In this document: piece by piece, positions 1-13,463 of the stretch | Numbering within the stretch: the first letter of the stretch is position 1 | Layout of the letters: each line of letters opens with the position of its first letter | Assembly (NCBI GenBank): GCA_003243425.1 | Contig: QFQP01000041.1 | Span: 34,166-98,165, forward strand | Length of the DNA: 64,000 bases | Origin: Archangium gephyra | GTDB taxonomy: Bacteria > Myxococcota > Myxococcia > Myxococcales > Myxococcaceae | Direction of reading: 5' to 3' | Translations under genes and position numbers: made by a program | Notes under the pieces: generated by a model | Seen by the model: the letters and a program-made list of their open reading frames with translations, nothing else | Told to the model about the DNA's origin: nothing | Database searches by the model: none

Positions 1-1
1 C

Positions 2-79
2 ATCGCCGTGAAGTTGTCGGACACCACGCAGATGGCGGAAGTCACGCGGCTGCTCGAGAGCCTCGTGGCGCTGGCCTGA
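2..79 (+). CDS. C-terminal end of an unidentified protein (partial)
   Basis: The first bases read in frame as a 25-residue protein tail (IAVKLSDTTQMAEV, ending VALA) that stops at 77-79. Codon use is GC3-rich and the tail is amphipathic, so it looks like the real end of a gene that starts outside the window. Too little is present to name a family. Confidence 0.5.
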   Translation: MAVKLSDTTQMAEVTRLLESLVALA

Positions 80-125
80 CGTGAACGTCACGCGCGAGGC
101 GCCGGTTCGCGGGGCCCGCGTTCTG

Positions 126-164
126 GTCGTAGAAAATGACCGCTTTCGCTCAATTTTCTACGAC
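126..164. promoter_or_regulatory. AT-rich 12-bp perfect inverted repeat
   Basis: The arms GTCGTAGAAAAT (126-137) and ATTTTCTACGAC (153-164) are perfectly complementary around a 15-nt spacer. The arms are far more AT-rich than the surroundings. There is no T-run after either arm, so a repressor operator or a recombination-type site fits better than a terminator. The function is unknown. Confidence 0.5.
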
Positions 165-373
165 AAGTACCCCGCTTTCGCCTCGAGACCGCGGAGCCAG
201 CGCGCGACGGGCACGGCGAGTGACAGTTCACGCACCGCACCCATCGAGGGCTCGACGTCTTGCTCGAACCTGACGTGCGTTGAACGGCGGGCTGGTGGCT
301 TCGCGAAGCCCAGGCCGAACGAGTCGGCCCGGCACGCGTGAAATGCGCGCTTACCGCCAGGCCCGCCGTTCGA

Positions 374-415
374 CAGAAAAACGAAAGGCCGCACGGTTCC
401 CGGACCGCGCGGCCT
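374..415 (-). terminator. Rho-independent terminator of the sigma-factor gene
   Basis: Read on the minus strand, a 12-bp stem (arms 404-415 and 386-397, one mismatch) is followed by TTCGTTTTT. It lies 25 bp downstream of the stop of the RpoH-like gene at 440. Confidence 0.8.
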
Positions 416-439
416 CTCATCTTTCAACATCAATTCAAC

Positions 440-1300
440 TCAGTGCAGTGTCTGACCGGTCGCGTGGGTGTCGAGCGAGCGGCGCAGGCGGTCCTTCACG
501 CGCACCTCGAGCTGGCGCAGGCGCTCACGCGAAAGTGAGAAGCGCTCGCCGAGGTCGGCCAGGGTCACGCCACCATCGTCATCGAGCAGGCGGTGGGTGA
601 CGATCGCGCGCTCGCGCTCGTCCATGCCGGCCCACAGCTTCTGCAGCGTCTCGTGCACCTGCGCATCGCGCTGGGTACGCGCGACCGTGTCTTCCGGCGT
701 GGAGTTCGTCGTCGGCATGCCGTCGAGCATCGTGGTGTCGCCGTCGTCGCCCATGGGCGCGTCGAGCGAGAGGTCACCCTGCGACAGCCGCGCGGTGTGC
801 ATGCGGATCTGCTCGACCGTCACGCCGAACTGGCGCGCGAGCAATTCGTCGACCGCTTCGCTGTCGGCACCGAGCAGCGCTTCGGCACGCGCGCGGGCAG
901 AGCGGAGCTTGAAGAAGAACTTCGCGCCCACAGCACCGGTCGCGCGCGTCACCATCGACGTGCCATGCAGCGCCGCGGCCAGCATGTACGCGCGGATCCA
1001 GTACGTCGCGTAGGTCTTGAAGCGCACGCCACGGAGGTCGAACTTCTCGACGGCGCGGAGCAGACCCACGTTGCCTTCAGCAATCAGTTCATCACGCGGA
1101 ATTCCGTAGCCACGCAGGCGGCGCGCCAGCTTGAGCACCACGGGCAGTGCCGAACGCACCAACGCGTCGGCCGCGGCGCGGTCACCTTTGTTCACCCAGC
1201 GCTTGGCGAGCGCGCGCTCTTCCTCTTCCGTGAAAGCAGGCTCACGGGCGATTCGGGCACATTCACGCTCGAAGAACGTCGTCGAAATTTCAGCAGCCAT
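440..1300 (-). CDS. RpoH-like sigma-70 family RNA polymerase sigma factor
   Basis: A 286-aa alternative sigma factor of the sigma-32/RpoH group, which directs RNA polymerase to a specialised set of promoters (heat-shock or stress type in the family). Region 2 is clear at about residues 50-115 (DELIAEGNVGLLRAVEKFD, then RFKTYATYWIRAYM, the -10 recognition helix). Region 4 is at about 215-275, with the helix-turn-helix LADLGERFSLSRERLRQLE. No region 1.1 is present, and the length matches RpoH (about 285-300 aa). The ATG at 1300 is preceded by AGGAGG. It is a single gene with its own terminator. Myxobacteria carry several RpoH-like paralogues, so the exact regulon cannot be inferred. Confidence 0.93.
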   Translation of the reverse strand: MAAEISTTFFERECARIAREPAFTEEEERALAKRWVNKGDRAAADALVRSALPVVLKLARRLRGYGIPRDELIAEGNVGLLRAVEKFDLRGVRFKTYATYWIRAYMLAAALHGTSMVTRATGAVGAKFFFKLRSARARAEALLGADSEAVDELLARQFGVTVEQIRMHTARLSQGDLSLDAPMGDDGDTTMLDGMPTTNSTPEDTVARTQRDAQVHETLQKLWAGMDERERAIVTHRLLDDDGGVTLADLGERFSLSRERLRQLEVRVKDRLRRSLDTHATGQTLH

Positions 1301-1474
1301 CGGGGCCTCCTCCGCGCGTCGTGGACGCGCTCAATGATTGAGGCCTGATCATTAACGCGGGCCTATCTTTGAGAAAGCTTCATAATTGCGGCCCAAAGAA
1401 TAGGTGTACTCTGGGTAACGCAACGGGCTGATAATCGCGCAAATCCGCGACGCTTCGAGCGATTTCTCCGAACG

Positions 1475-3097
1475 TTACGACTCGGGAGCAACGGCCGGTG
1501 CGGGCTCCGTCGCATTTTCCGACGGCGGCGGTGCGACGGGCGTGGGCTCGACCGGCTTCGACTGGTTGACGGGACCGGTCGACGGCTCGATGGGCTTCGC
1601 AGGCTCGCGAACGCCCCCGAAATTGCCACGTACGCCGAGAATCACGCCGTAGCCACCAGACGTGTAACGACCATTGTTCACCACGCCAGGCACCATGTAG
1701 CCCGGCGAGTCAGGCGCGCTGGTCTGGCCCCGGCGCACGTCACCGTCGACCACGTCGGTGGTGTTCAAGGGCGTGCCGTGCATGCCCACGATGACGTCGA
1801 TGGGCCCGAGGTGGCCGGTGACACCGCCGGTGATGAACACGCGCTGCGGGTGCGTCCAGTCGACCGAGTAGTAGGCGGTCTTCGCGGCGGCGGTCTCGTA
1901 CATCACGCCCAAGCTCATCGAGAGGTACTGGAACACGCGGTACGACGCGCCACCGCGGATGCTCCACGTGGGCTGCCAGTTCTTCACCACCGCGAAGGGC
2001 GCGATGGCCGTCGAGGTGCCGTTGAACTCGAGGCTCATGTTCTCGGGCGTCAGCAGCAGCTGCTTCACCGAGTCCCACCCCTGGTAGACGAAGTCGACGT
2101 TGATGCCGAGCCCGCAGTCCTGGCGCGAGGCATCGCCCAGCGCGCAGGCGTGACGCAGCGGCACCACGCGGCCACCGACCTTGAGCTCCAGCGGCATCGT
2201 CATGTCGAGCGTCGCCGTGTCGCCCTTCACCGACGCGCCCGCGTTCTGGAAGAACTGCGGAAGGTCGACGGTCATCTTCCCGCGCGCGTGGAAGTTGATG
2301 GGCGGGCGAATCGAGGCGCCGAACGACAGCCAGTCCACCGGGCGCACCATCACGCCGAAGATGCCGGTGACACCCACCTGACCGGGAAGGTCGATGGTCA
2401 CCATCGCGTCGTAGTCGGGGTTCTCGAAGCGCTGGCTCTGCGGGTTGTCGCCCAGCACGTCGCCTCCGTAGAGCACCTGCTGCTGCTTGAAGTGCGAAAC
2501 GGTCAGCTGCAACGACGCGCCCACCTGCAGCCACGGGAACGGGTCGAAGGCCACCGACAGCGTCGGGTAGGCGATGAGAATGTCGGTGTTCACCAACGCA
2601 TAGCGCTGTGGCGCGAAGCGGTTGGGGCGCTCCTCGTAGCACTGCATGCCCGACATGCAGTCGGCGCGCTGCGTGTAGTTGGGCACCGGGTAGTCGTAGC
2701 GGCCCTGGGAGGGCGGCGCGAAGAGCCCGAGCCCCACCGTCAACGTGCGCGGGCCGATGGCGAAGCCGTATGACGCCCCGAAGAACGGCAGGAAGTACGG
2801 CGACTCCTGGCTCGAGACCGTGTTGACCAGCGACGAAGGGTTGTTGGGGTCCCAGCCCGGGTCTTGCCGCGAGTACGTGACCTGGTGCCGCAGAATCTGA
2901 ATGTCGCCGAGGAACGAGAAGCCGCGCAGCTGCGTGAGGCCGGCCGGGTTGTAGAACATGGCCGTCAGGTCGTCGGCCTGTGCGGTGAAGGCGCCGCCCT
3001 GGGTCATCGCCTTCGCGCCGTTGTCGCCGAAGTAGAAGCCCGACGCCTGCGCGCTCGCCGCGAGGCACACTACAGTCAGTGCAAGAAAACGCGTCAC
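1475..3097 (-). CDS. OmpP1/FadL family outer-membrane transport protein
   Basis: A 540-aa outer-membrane beta-barrel of the FadL/TodX/OmpP1 family, which moves long-chain fatty acids or other hydrophobic compounds across the outer membrane. The first 18 residues are a signal peptide (FLALTVVCLAASAQA). The mature N-terminus has the family signature: GFYFGDNGAKAM, GGAFTAQADDLTAM and YNPAGL. The rest is amphipathic strand pattern. The last 45 or so residues form an unusual Pro/Glu/Ala-rich tail (KPIEPSTGPVNQSKPVEPTP) absent from E. coli FadL. The start is a GTG at 3095-3097 with GAGGGGAA just upstream. No partner gene for fatty-acid use lies nearby, so the substrate is unknown. Confidence 0.9.
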   Translation of the reverse strand: MTRFLALTVVCLAASAQASGFYFGDNGAKAMTQGGAFTAQADDLTAMFYNPAGLTQLRGFSFLGDIQILRHQVTYSRQDPGWDPNNPSSLVNTVSSQESPYFLPFFGASYGFAIGPRTLTVGLGLFAPPSQGRYDYPVPNYTQRADCMSGMQCYEERPNRFAPQRYALVNTDILIAYPTLSVAFDPFPWLQVGASLQLTVSHFKQQQVLYGGDVLGDNPQSQRFENPDYDAMVTIDLPGQVGVTGIFGVMVRPVDWLSFGASIRPPINFHARGKMTVDLPQFFQNAGASVKGDTATLDMTMPLELKVGGRVVPLRHACALGDASRQDCGLGINVDFVYQGWDSVKQLLLTPENMSLEFNGTSTAIAPFAVVKNWQPTWSIRGGASYRVFQYLSMSLGVMYETAAAKTAYYSVDWTHPQRVFITGGVTGHLGPIDVIVGMHGTPLNTTDVVDGDVRRGQTSAPDSPGYMVPGVVNNGRYTSGGYGVILGVRGNFGGVREPAKPIEPSTGPVNQSKPVEPTPVAPPPSENATEPAPAVAPES

Positions 3098-3164
3098 GAA
3101 GTTCCCCTCCCCGAGGAATGAAGGTGCGGGGCTATAGGGGGAAAATCGCGAGGCTCACAAACGA

Positions 3165-3199
3165 GAAGCGCCGGAATCCCGCTCGGATCCCGGCGCTTC
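3165..3199 (-). terminator. Hairpin terminator of the repeat lipoprotein gene
   Basis: Perfect 10-bp arms (GAAGCGCCGG at 3165-3174, complement at 3190-3199) are followed on the minus strand by TCGTTTGT. The hairpin sits 26 bp beyond the in-frame stop at 3225 of the restored lipoprotein frame. This argues that 3225, not 3440, is the ancestral end of that gene. Confidence 0.6.
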
Positions 3200-3224
3200 C
3201 AGGTGAACGCAGTGCGTCAGATGA

Positions 3225-3800
3225 TCAACGACGTGACGGCGGCGGCGGGGCGCCCCGCATCGGCGCCGGAGAAGCAGCGGCTGGAGGCGGCGCCGACACA
3301 CGACGCGTCGACGACGGCGCCGGGGAGCTCATCGAGGCCGGAGGCGGCGGCGGCGGACGGCTCGTGGGAATCTGGCGGTTCATCTCCATCGGCGGTTGCG
3401 CGTTGGTGCGGTACGGGCCCGAGCTGCCGGTGTTGAAGTTCACCGAGTTGTTCGACGACGGAGGCCGCACGCTCGACGGAGGCGGCGCGTAGGTCGAACC
3501 GGTCGACGGTGGCGTCGCGTAGCTCGACGAAGCCGGCGGCGGCGGGCGGAAGTTGCCGCCGGTGTTGGGCGGCGAGACGTAGCCGCCCGAGCCACCCGAC
3601 GACGGAGGCGGAGGCGCGCCATTGCTGCCGCCGCCCGTGAAGCCACCCGACGACGGAGGCGGAGGCGCACCGCTGCTGCCGCCGCCCGTGAAGCCACCCG
3701 ACGACGGAGGCGGAGGTGCGCCGCTGCTGCCACTACCGACGTAGCCACCCGACGACGGAGGCGGAGGCGCGCCGCTGCTGCCACTACCGACGTAGCGTAG
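3225..3800 (-). pseudogene. Out-of-frame C-terminal part of the repeat lipoprotein
   Basis: This segment encodes the natural continuation of the lipoprotein that starts at 4507, but in a different frame. A 5-bp tandem duplication (CGTAG CGTAG, 3791-3800) inside the repeat array causes the shift. In this frame the repeats PPPPSSGG continue. They lead into a tail reading SSVRPPSSNNSVNFNTGSSG and ending in GAPPPPSRR with a stop at 3225. Removing 5 bp gives 1278 bp from 4507 to 3225, a multiple of three, encoding 425 aa. In the frame as read, the residues after the shift become an implausible Arg-rich string. Sequencing or assembly error in the repeat, true decay, and reversible slippage are all possible. 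Confidence 0.75.
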
Positions 3801-4507
3801 CCACCCGACGACGGAGGCGGAGGCGCGCCGCTGCTGCCACTACCGACGTAGCCACCCGAGGACGGAGGCGGAGGCGCGCCGTTGCTGCCGCCACCGACGT
3901 ACCCACCCGACGACGGCGGCGGAGGGACGCCATTGCCACCACCCACGTAGCCACCCGACGACGGCGGAGGCGGGCGCGCGTTGCCACCGGACGAAGGCGG
4001 CGGCACGTAGCCGTAGTTACCGCCACCCGAGGACGGCGGAGGTGGGCGACCGTTGCCGTAGCCACCACCCGACGTCGGCGGAGGCGGGCGCCCGTTGCCA
4101 TAGCCGTACGAAGGCGGCGGCGGCGTGGGCGGGCTCGAGTGCCAGCTGACGGGAATGGCCGTGTGGTAGTTGCGCGGCGGCGGCACGTAGCCACGTGGCG
4201 GCGCGTAGGTACCGTACGGCGCCACGTAGTACGACGGCGGCACGTAGCTCGGCGGCGGGTACGTCACGATGACCGTCGACGGCGGCAGTGGGTAGGTGCC
4301 CGCCGTGCCCAGCGCGTCGTAGTACCGGTACCCGTCGTAATAGACGTAACAAGAGCGGTACTGGTCCCAGTAGTACGTATTCGTACACGGGTAGTTCGGG
4401 TCACAGGACGTCGTGGTGACGACGCGCGTCGCCCGGGTCCGCACGACGCAGCCGCTGGCAGCTACCGCCAGCACCGCAATCAGAAGAGCCTTCATTGGTG
4501 AGCGCAT
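3440..4507 (-). CDS. Pro/Gly-rich repeat lipoprotein, frameshifted in the repeats
   Basis: As read, a 355-aa protein. The N-terminus is a lipoprotein signal (MRSPMKALLIAVLAVAASGC, lipobox ASGC). A Tyr-rich segment follows (CDPNYPCTNTYYWDQYRSCY), then Pro/Tyr-rich sequence, then repeats of about 17 residues of the type PPPPSSGGYVGGGSNGA. It is probably a surface or envelope structural protein; no enzymatic domain is visible. The ATG at 4507 has GGGGA 8 bp upstream. A GTG-type start slightly upstream is possible but would weaken the signal peptide. After about residue 236 the frame is shifted by a 5-bp duplication and the rest (Arg/Ala-rich) is not the native sequence; see the entry at 3225-3800. 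Confidence 0.7.
   Translation of the reverse strand: MRSPMKALLIAVLAVAASGCVVRTRATRVVTTTSCDPNYPCTNTYYWDQYRSCYVYYDGYRYYDALGTAGTYPLPPSTVIVTYPPPSYVPPSYYVAPYGTYAPPRGYVPPPRNYHTAIPVSWHSSPPTPPPPSYGYGNGRPPPPTSGGGYGNGRPPPPSSGGGNYGYVPPPSSGGNARPPPPSSGGYVGGGNGVPPPPSSGGYVGGGSNGAPPPPSSGGYVGSGSSGAPPPPSSGGYATSVVAAAARLRLRRRVATSVVAAAAHLRLRRRVASRAAAAAVRLRLRRRVASRAAAAMARLRLRRRVARAATSRRPTPAATSARRRRLRRATRRHRRPVRPTRRLRRACGLRRRTTR
3592..3950 (-). repeat. 51-bp coding tandem repeat (7 units)
   Basis: Units begin with CCACCCGA at 3592, 3643, 3694, 3745, 3801, 3852 and 3903. All steps are 51 bp except 3745 to 3801, which is 56 because of the extra CGTAG. A unit encodes about PPPPSSGGYVGSGSSGA. Such arrays are prone to slippage. 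Confidence 0.9.
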
Positions 4508-4625
4508 GACTTTTTCCCCGTGATGCAAGGTGTTTGGAACGTTGGATCAGACGCGGCTGCGGACGTTTCATTCAATCTCAGGTCGGGGCAGAGCGCACCC
4601 CTCGCGGTGCTAGGGTGCCGCGCCC

Positions 4626-5978
<1,353 letters not shown>

Positions 5979-5979
5979 C

Positions 5980-8976
<2,997 letters not shown>

Positions 8977-9039
8977 TGTCAGGCGGCCCGGGGCATTTTT
9001 GAACGGGTCCCGTGCTACCCGCGTTGAAAGAGTGACCGG

Positions 9040-9417
9040 TCACGTGTCGAGCGAAGCGTGCAACCACCGGGCAGCGGCGGCCTCACTTTCAAAGAACCGC
9101 GTCGAGCTCACCGCGCCAGACATTCGAATGACGAAGGACAGCAGCACCCGCAACGGCGCGCTGTGCACCACCACCGCCACGTACACGTGCTTTTCGATTT
9201 TCACCGGGCCCATGCCCATGAAGGCCTGGCGCGCTTCGGGCGAAAAGTCGGCGCCCGGCTCGACGATGGCGAGCACCGAGTCGAGGTGATGCGGCCGGCC
9301 CGCGGCGATGACGTCGGTCAGGGAGCGCGCGTCGGCGTCGGTCACCGGGCCCGAAGCGACGGTGCGCAGATAGCGGCAGCCACCGGGTGTGTGTCGTGAA
9401 GACCAGGACATCGGCAT
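9040..9417 (-). CDS. SpoIIAA/STAS-like protein of a partner-switching cassette
   Basis: A 125-aa soluble protein, last gene of a four-gene cassette with RsbT/RsbX-like genes. The C-terminal half (RVLLSFVIRMSGAVSSTRFF, then ESEAAAARWLHASL) resembles the SpoIIAA-like (STAS-related) fold, where a strand-rich core ends in an F..EAEA..WL helix. No Ser/Thr phosphoacceptor of the usual DSSG type stands out, so the assignment rests on shape and context. The ATG at 9417 is preceded by GAGGGA. The gap from the upstream ATPase gene is 10 bp. A hypothetical protein of another family is the main alternative. Confidence 0.55.
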   Translation of the reverse strand: MPMSWSSRHTPGGCRYLRTVASGPVTDADARSLTDVIAAGRPHHLDSVLAIVEPGADFSPEARQAFMGMGPVKIEKHVYVAVVVHSAPLRVLLSFVIRMSGAVSSTRFFESEAAAARWLHASLDT

Positions 9418-9427
9418 GACGTTTCCC

Positions 9428-9718
9428 TCAAGCAGCGAGCGCGAGCCCGCCCTCGGCGCGTTCGAGCTCGCGGCAGGTGAAGCCCGGGCCCACGTCGAGC
9501 GTCGACACCCGCCACGCGCAGCGCTCGAGCACCACGGTGATGGTGCCTCCGTACCCGTGCACCACGGCGTTGGTGCCCAGCGCGTCGACCACGCACGCCA
9601 GCTCTTCGGTCTGATGCAGGCCCAGGCCCAGCGTCACGCACGCGCGGCGAACGCGGGCGCTGAAGTTCGACACGTCGAGCGACGACTGCGCAGTACAGGT
9701 GAGGGCGATGCTCTTCAT
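9428..9718 (-). CDS. RsbT/RsbW-like anti-sigma-factor-type ATPase
   Basis: A 96-aa HATPase_c-fold protein of the RsbT/RsbW/SpoIIAB family. In partner switching these bind and phosphorylate STAS antagonists or sequester a sigma factor. The N-box is ELACVVDALGTNAVVHGYGG and the G1 motif is STLDVGPGF. The domain is short and the end, where the G2 loop would lie, is cut short (RELERAEGGLALAA). The ATG at 9716-9718 overlaps the upstream stop by one base (TGATG), which indicates translational coupling. Confidence 0.8.
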   Translation of the reverse strand: MKSIALTCTAQSSLDVSNFSARVRRACVTLGLGLHQTEELACVVDALGTNAVVHGYGGTITVVLERCAWRVSTLDVGPGFTCRELERAEGGLALAA

Positions 9719-10293
9719 CAGGCGTGTTCCACATCGAGAATCAGCAGCGACGCGTCGTCTTGTACGCGCGCGGCCTGGCTGAGAATCGTGGCGGCCACCG
9801 CCTGCGGAGGCTGCGCGCGGAGCTGCGCGAGCAACGCACCGGCTTCGCGCGTCTTGACCCCGTCGCTGGCCAGCACCCACCGCTGGCCCGACCGCAACGG
9901 GAGCCCGAAGCTGCGAAAGCGGTACACGCCGCCGCCGAGCGTCCCTGCGAGGGTGACGGGCCGCGACACGCCGTCGGGCGTGAAGATCTCCACGTTGCCC
10001 ACGCCGGCGAAGGTCGCCGTTTCACCTTCGACGAGAATCGCCGACATCACCACGCCCCGGCGGCCGCGCAGCGAACGGTGAACGGTCTCGAAGACCTCCT
10101 GCAGCGGCCTTCCCCGCGCCGCGGAGATGGCCTCGGCGGCGCGCCGCGCGCTGTCCTCCGCTTCCAGGCCGTGACCGAGCGCATCGACCACGGCGAACAG
10201 GCTCCAGCTCCCTTCGTGTTCTTCGACGACGATGTCGCCACAGGCCGAGCTGCCCTCGAGGGGCCTGCTCAACCTGGCTGTCGAGTACTTCAT
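9718..10293 (-). CDS. RsbX/SpoIIE-like PP2C phosphatase
   Basis: A 191-aa PP2C-type phosphatase domain of the RsbX/SpoIIE group, expected to dephosphorylate a STAS partner and reset the switch. Metal-binding motifs are visible: GSSACGDIVVEEH at the first Asp, AVVDALGHGLEA (DxxGHG) at about 40, LASDGVKT at about 145, and QDDASLLILD near the end. There is no sensory domain, as in RsbX. The start at 10293 makes a 4-bp ATGA overlap with the upstream gene, which is why it is preferred to the codon 9 bp upstream. Confidence 0.85.
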   Translation of the reverse strand: MKYSTARLSRPLEGSSACGDIVVEEHEGSWSLFAVVDALGHGLEAEDSARRAAEAISAARGRPLQEVFETVHRSLRGRRGVVMSAILVEGETATFAGVGNVEIFTPDGVSRPVTLAGTLGGGVYRFRSFGLPLRSGQRWVLASDGVKTREAGALLAQLRAQPPQAVAATILSQAARVQDDASLLILDVEHA

Positions 10294-10946
10294 ACTGCGC
10301 ACGTCTTTCGGGCCGAACGGTGGCCGGTGATGCGCGTGCCCAGGCCGGCCGCGCTTTCGAGGTGGAGGTCGTCGAGCAACGCGCGCGAACCGATGCGCCC
10401 GCGCCCCGGCCCGGTGGAAGACGCGGACGAGCCGCTGAGCGCCAGCTCGAGGTGTGGAATGCCGGGGCCGGTGTCGACCGCCTCGACGTCGAAGCGCCAG
10501 TGGTGCGGCGCCTGGGTCGGCCGCAACGTCACGTGGCCCTGCTTCGCGTACATCGAGACGTTGCCTGTCAGCGCGGAGACCGCCGCCGTCAGCCGCATGC
10601 CGTCGGTGGCGCTGAAGAACGTGTTGATGAACGCCTGCGTCGCGCGGTGCACGACCAGCACGTCGCGATCGACGGAGACGGTGAAGCGCGGCGCTTTCTG
10701 CTTGGCCGGCGCGACACGCGTGATGGCCTCGCGCAGCAGCTCCGCGGGCCCCCCTCGCTCCGGCAGCGCGAACAACCTGCCGCTGGTCTCGAGGTGGCTC
10801 AGCAGCTCCCTGACCTCGATGACGTCGAGCGAGCCCGCCGCCGCATTCACCCCCGCGGGTAACGTGCGGAACACGCCCCGGGCCGACGCGATGCCGATGG
10901 CGTCGTGCATCAACGGCTCGATGAGGTCGCGAAGGGTGTCAGGCAT
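10290..10946 (-). CDS. RsbT-like switch kinase with extra N-terminal domain
   Basis: A 218-aa protein whose last 130 or so residues are an RsbT-type HATPase domain (AAVSALTGNVSMYAKQGHV for the N-box, AVDTGPGIPHLE for G1, GRGRIGSRALLDDL and AGLGTRITG for G2). The first 85 residues form an N-terminal region with no motif I recognise; it could be the sensor or partner-binding part. It is the first gene of the cassette and is translationally coupled to the phosphatase gene. No RsbR/RsbS or sigma-factor gene lies next to it, so the target of the switch is not in this operon. Confidence 0.78.
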   Translation of the reverse strand: MPDTLRDLIEPLMHDAIGIASARGVFRTLPAGVNAAAGSLDVIEVRELLSHLETSGRLFALPERGGPAELLREAITRVAPAKQKAPRFTVSVDRDVLVVHRATQAFINTFFSATDGMRLTAAVSALTGNVSMYAKQGHVTLRPTQAPHHWRFDVEAVDTGPGIPHLELALSGSSASSTGPGRGRIGSRALLDDLHLESAAGLGTRITGHRSARKTCAV

Positions 10947-11065
10947 TTCCCGAAGTCAGAGCGCGGTGAGGCGCGCACTGCTGCGCGGCCCATAAGCAGT
11001 CCGCGTGCCAAGGAGAAGCGTCGGTAAATGCGCACGGTTACGACGCGTGCTGGGCGGTTCAACTC

Positions 11066-11100
11066 GCACCCACGGGTTTCAATTTTGGAACCGCGGGTGG
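11066..11100 (-). terminator. Imperfect hairpin after the acyltransferase gene
   Basis: A GC-rich hairpin with an AATTTT loop (arms around ACCCACGGGTTTC and GGAACCGCGGGT, one mismatch and one bulge) lies right at the end of the minus-strand gene that stops at 11102. It lacks a T-run, so it may be a weak terminator or an RNA 3' end. Confidence 0.35.
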
Positions 11101-11101
11101 A

Positions 11102-12160
11102 TCAGCGCGCGCGAACGCCCAGCCACGGGGCGAGAACGCTCCGCCGCACCAGCAGCACGAAGGTGGTGAGGCAGATTGCAAAAGTGAACGCCACGGTCAG
11201 CGCGTATTCCGCGAGCCCCGGGCCTGCGGTGCGTGCGAACAGGAGCTGAAAGGCGAGCACCAGCGGGTAGTGAACCAGGTAGGTCCAGTACGACGCGTCG
11301 ACGAGCAGCCGCAGCCCCGGCCGTTCTGCCGACCGCACCGAGAACGCCAGGCCCAGCGCACCCAGGCTGAGCAGCCACGCGATGAGGCCGGTGAGCACCT
11401 GACCTTCGGGTTGCCACTGTCGCGAACCGGTGAACACCCACGCGCTCAGGCCCAGACCCGCGAGCAGGAAAACCGGAGCCCATGTCCGCAGTGATGCCAC
11501 GTGCTCGCGCTGCGGCCACAGCCACCAGCCGAACGCGAAGAACAGCCCGTAATGAAGCAGCTCGAAGGGCTGCGGCCAGAAGAAGTGGTCGGGCTTGTTC
11601 TCGGGGTGAAACCACAGGCCCACGCACGTCGGCACCGCGAGCACGAGCAGCGACGGCGCGAACTTCGACGCACGGCTGATCAGCTGCGTGAAGAACGGTG
11701 TCGTCGGCGCTGCCCACGCGATGACGCAGAAGCACCAGAGGTAGATGAGAAACCACAGGTGCACCGGCGCGAAGCGGAAGTCGGCGCCGAGCGCGTAGTC
11801 CTCCGACATCAGGCCGTACTCGAAGCTCGCGCGCCGCAGCGCGAAGTCGCACGCCAGCACCACCGGCAGCGCGACCAGCAGGGGCACCAGCAGCTTCCGG
11901 CTCCGCTCACCCAGGAACGCCGCGCCGCGACGCTCGAACACGAGGTGCGAGAAGAAGCCCGAGAGCACGAAGAACAACTGCATGCGCCACGCGTGCAGGA
12001 AGCCGGTGACGAACTGCAGCCCGTCGACGGGCGAAGTGTCAGCGACGAAGTACCAGGGGGCGACGCGCGGCAGCCACGAATAGGTGGCGTGGTACGCGAG
12101 ACCGAGGAGCATCGCTCCTGCGCGTACGGCGTCGAGGCCGTCGTAGCGCTGAGCGCTCAA
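11102..12160 (-). CDS. Acyltransferase 3 family membrane protein
   Basis: A 352-aa integral membrane protein with about ten predicted helices. It belongs to the acyltransferase 3 (OafA/OpgC-like) family, which transfers acyl groups from the cytoplasm to surface glycans. The family signature is at the start: RYDGLDAVRAGAMLLGLAYH with the conserved His. Next is RMQLFFVLSGFFSHLVFERRG, the typical second motif. The substrate is unknown. The start is a TTG at 12158-12160, only 4 bp after the mreB stop, so the two are probably co-transcribed. No internal Met near the N-terminus would keep the first helix. A role in modifying cell-wall or surface glycans would fit with mreB. Confidence 0.85.
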   Translation of the reverse strand: MSAQRYDGLDAVRAGAMLLGLAYHATYSWLPRVAPWYFVADTSPVDGLQFVTGFLHAWRMQLFFVLSGFFSHLVFERRGAAFLGERSRKLLVPLLVALPVVLACDFALRRASFEYGLMSEDYALGADFRFAPVHLWFLIYLWCFCVIAWAAPTTPFFTQLISRASKFAPSLLVLAVPTCVGLWFHPENKPDHFFWPQPFELLHYGLFFAFGWWLWPQREHVASLRTWAPVFLLAGLGLSAWVFTGSRQWQPEGQVLTGLIAWLLSLGALGLAFSVRSAERPGLRLLVDASYWTYLVHYPLVLAFQLLFARTAGPGLAEYALTVAFTFAICLTTFVLLVRRSVLAPWLGVRAR

Positions 12161-12164
12161 GCGA

Positions 12165-13199
<1,035 letters not shown>

Positions 13200-13463
13200 G
13201 GGGTTCCCCGGAGCGGAGGAGGGTCAGGTGCTGCGAGATTACAGTGTTGCGAGAGACGAGCCAAGCTGAACACAGAGCGAAATCAAAGATTTGGCCGTAT
13301 CGCGTCGCGTCAACACTGAGGTTGATCGGCATCAAAAGCGTGGGTGGTGAGGCGCGCGCCGATTTGCCGCCTTCGTTTCGGAGCGTGCACATGGCTCAGT
13401 ACGCCTTGAAGGATCAGGAAAGACAAAAACGTGTGCAGCGACGGCGATAAGGTGCGCGCCCCC

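Larger units (their letters stand above)
80..439. other. Gene-free interval upstream of the window's first complete gene
   Basis: This 360-bp stretch between the partial gene and the sigma factor has no convincing reading frame. The short frames that cross it have poor codon bias and no recognisable protein. It holds an AT-rich perfect inverted repeat (126-164) and the terminator of the sigma-factor gene (374-415), each listed separately. Confidence 0.6.

Noticed and set aside
1301..1474. Possible sigma-70 promoter elements upstream of the sigma-factor gene
   Set aside because: Only weak -35/-10 matches with poor spacing could be found by eye, so no site is annotated.
3592..3950. Regular repeats that could suggest a CRISPR array
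   Set aside because: The units are directly adjacent with no spacers and encode a regular peptide in frame.
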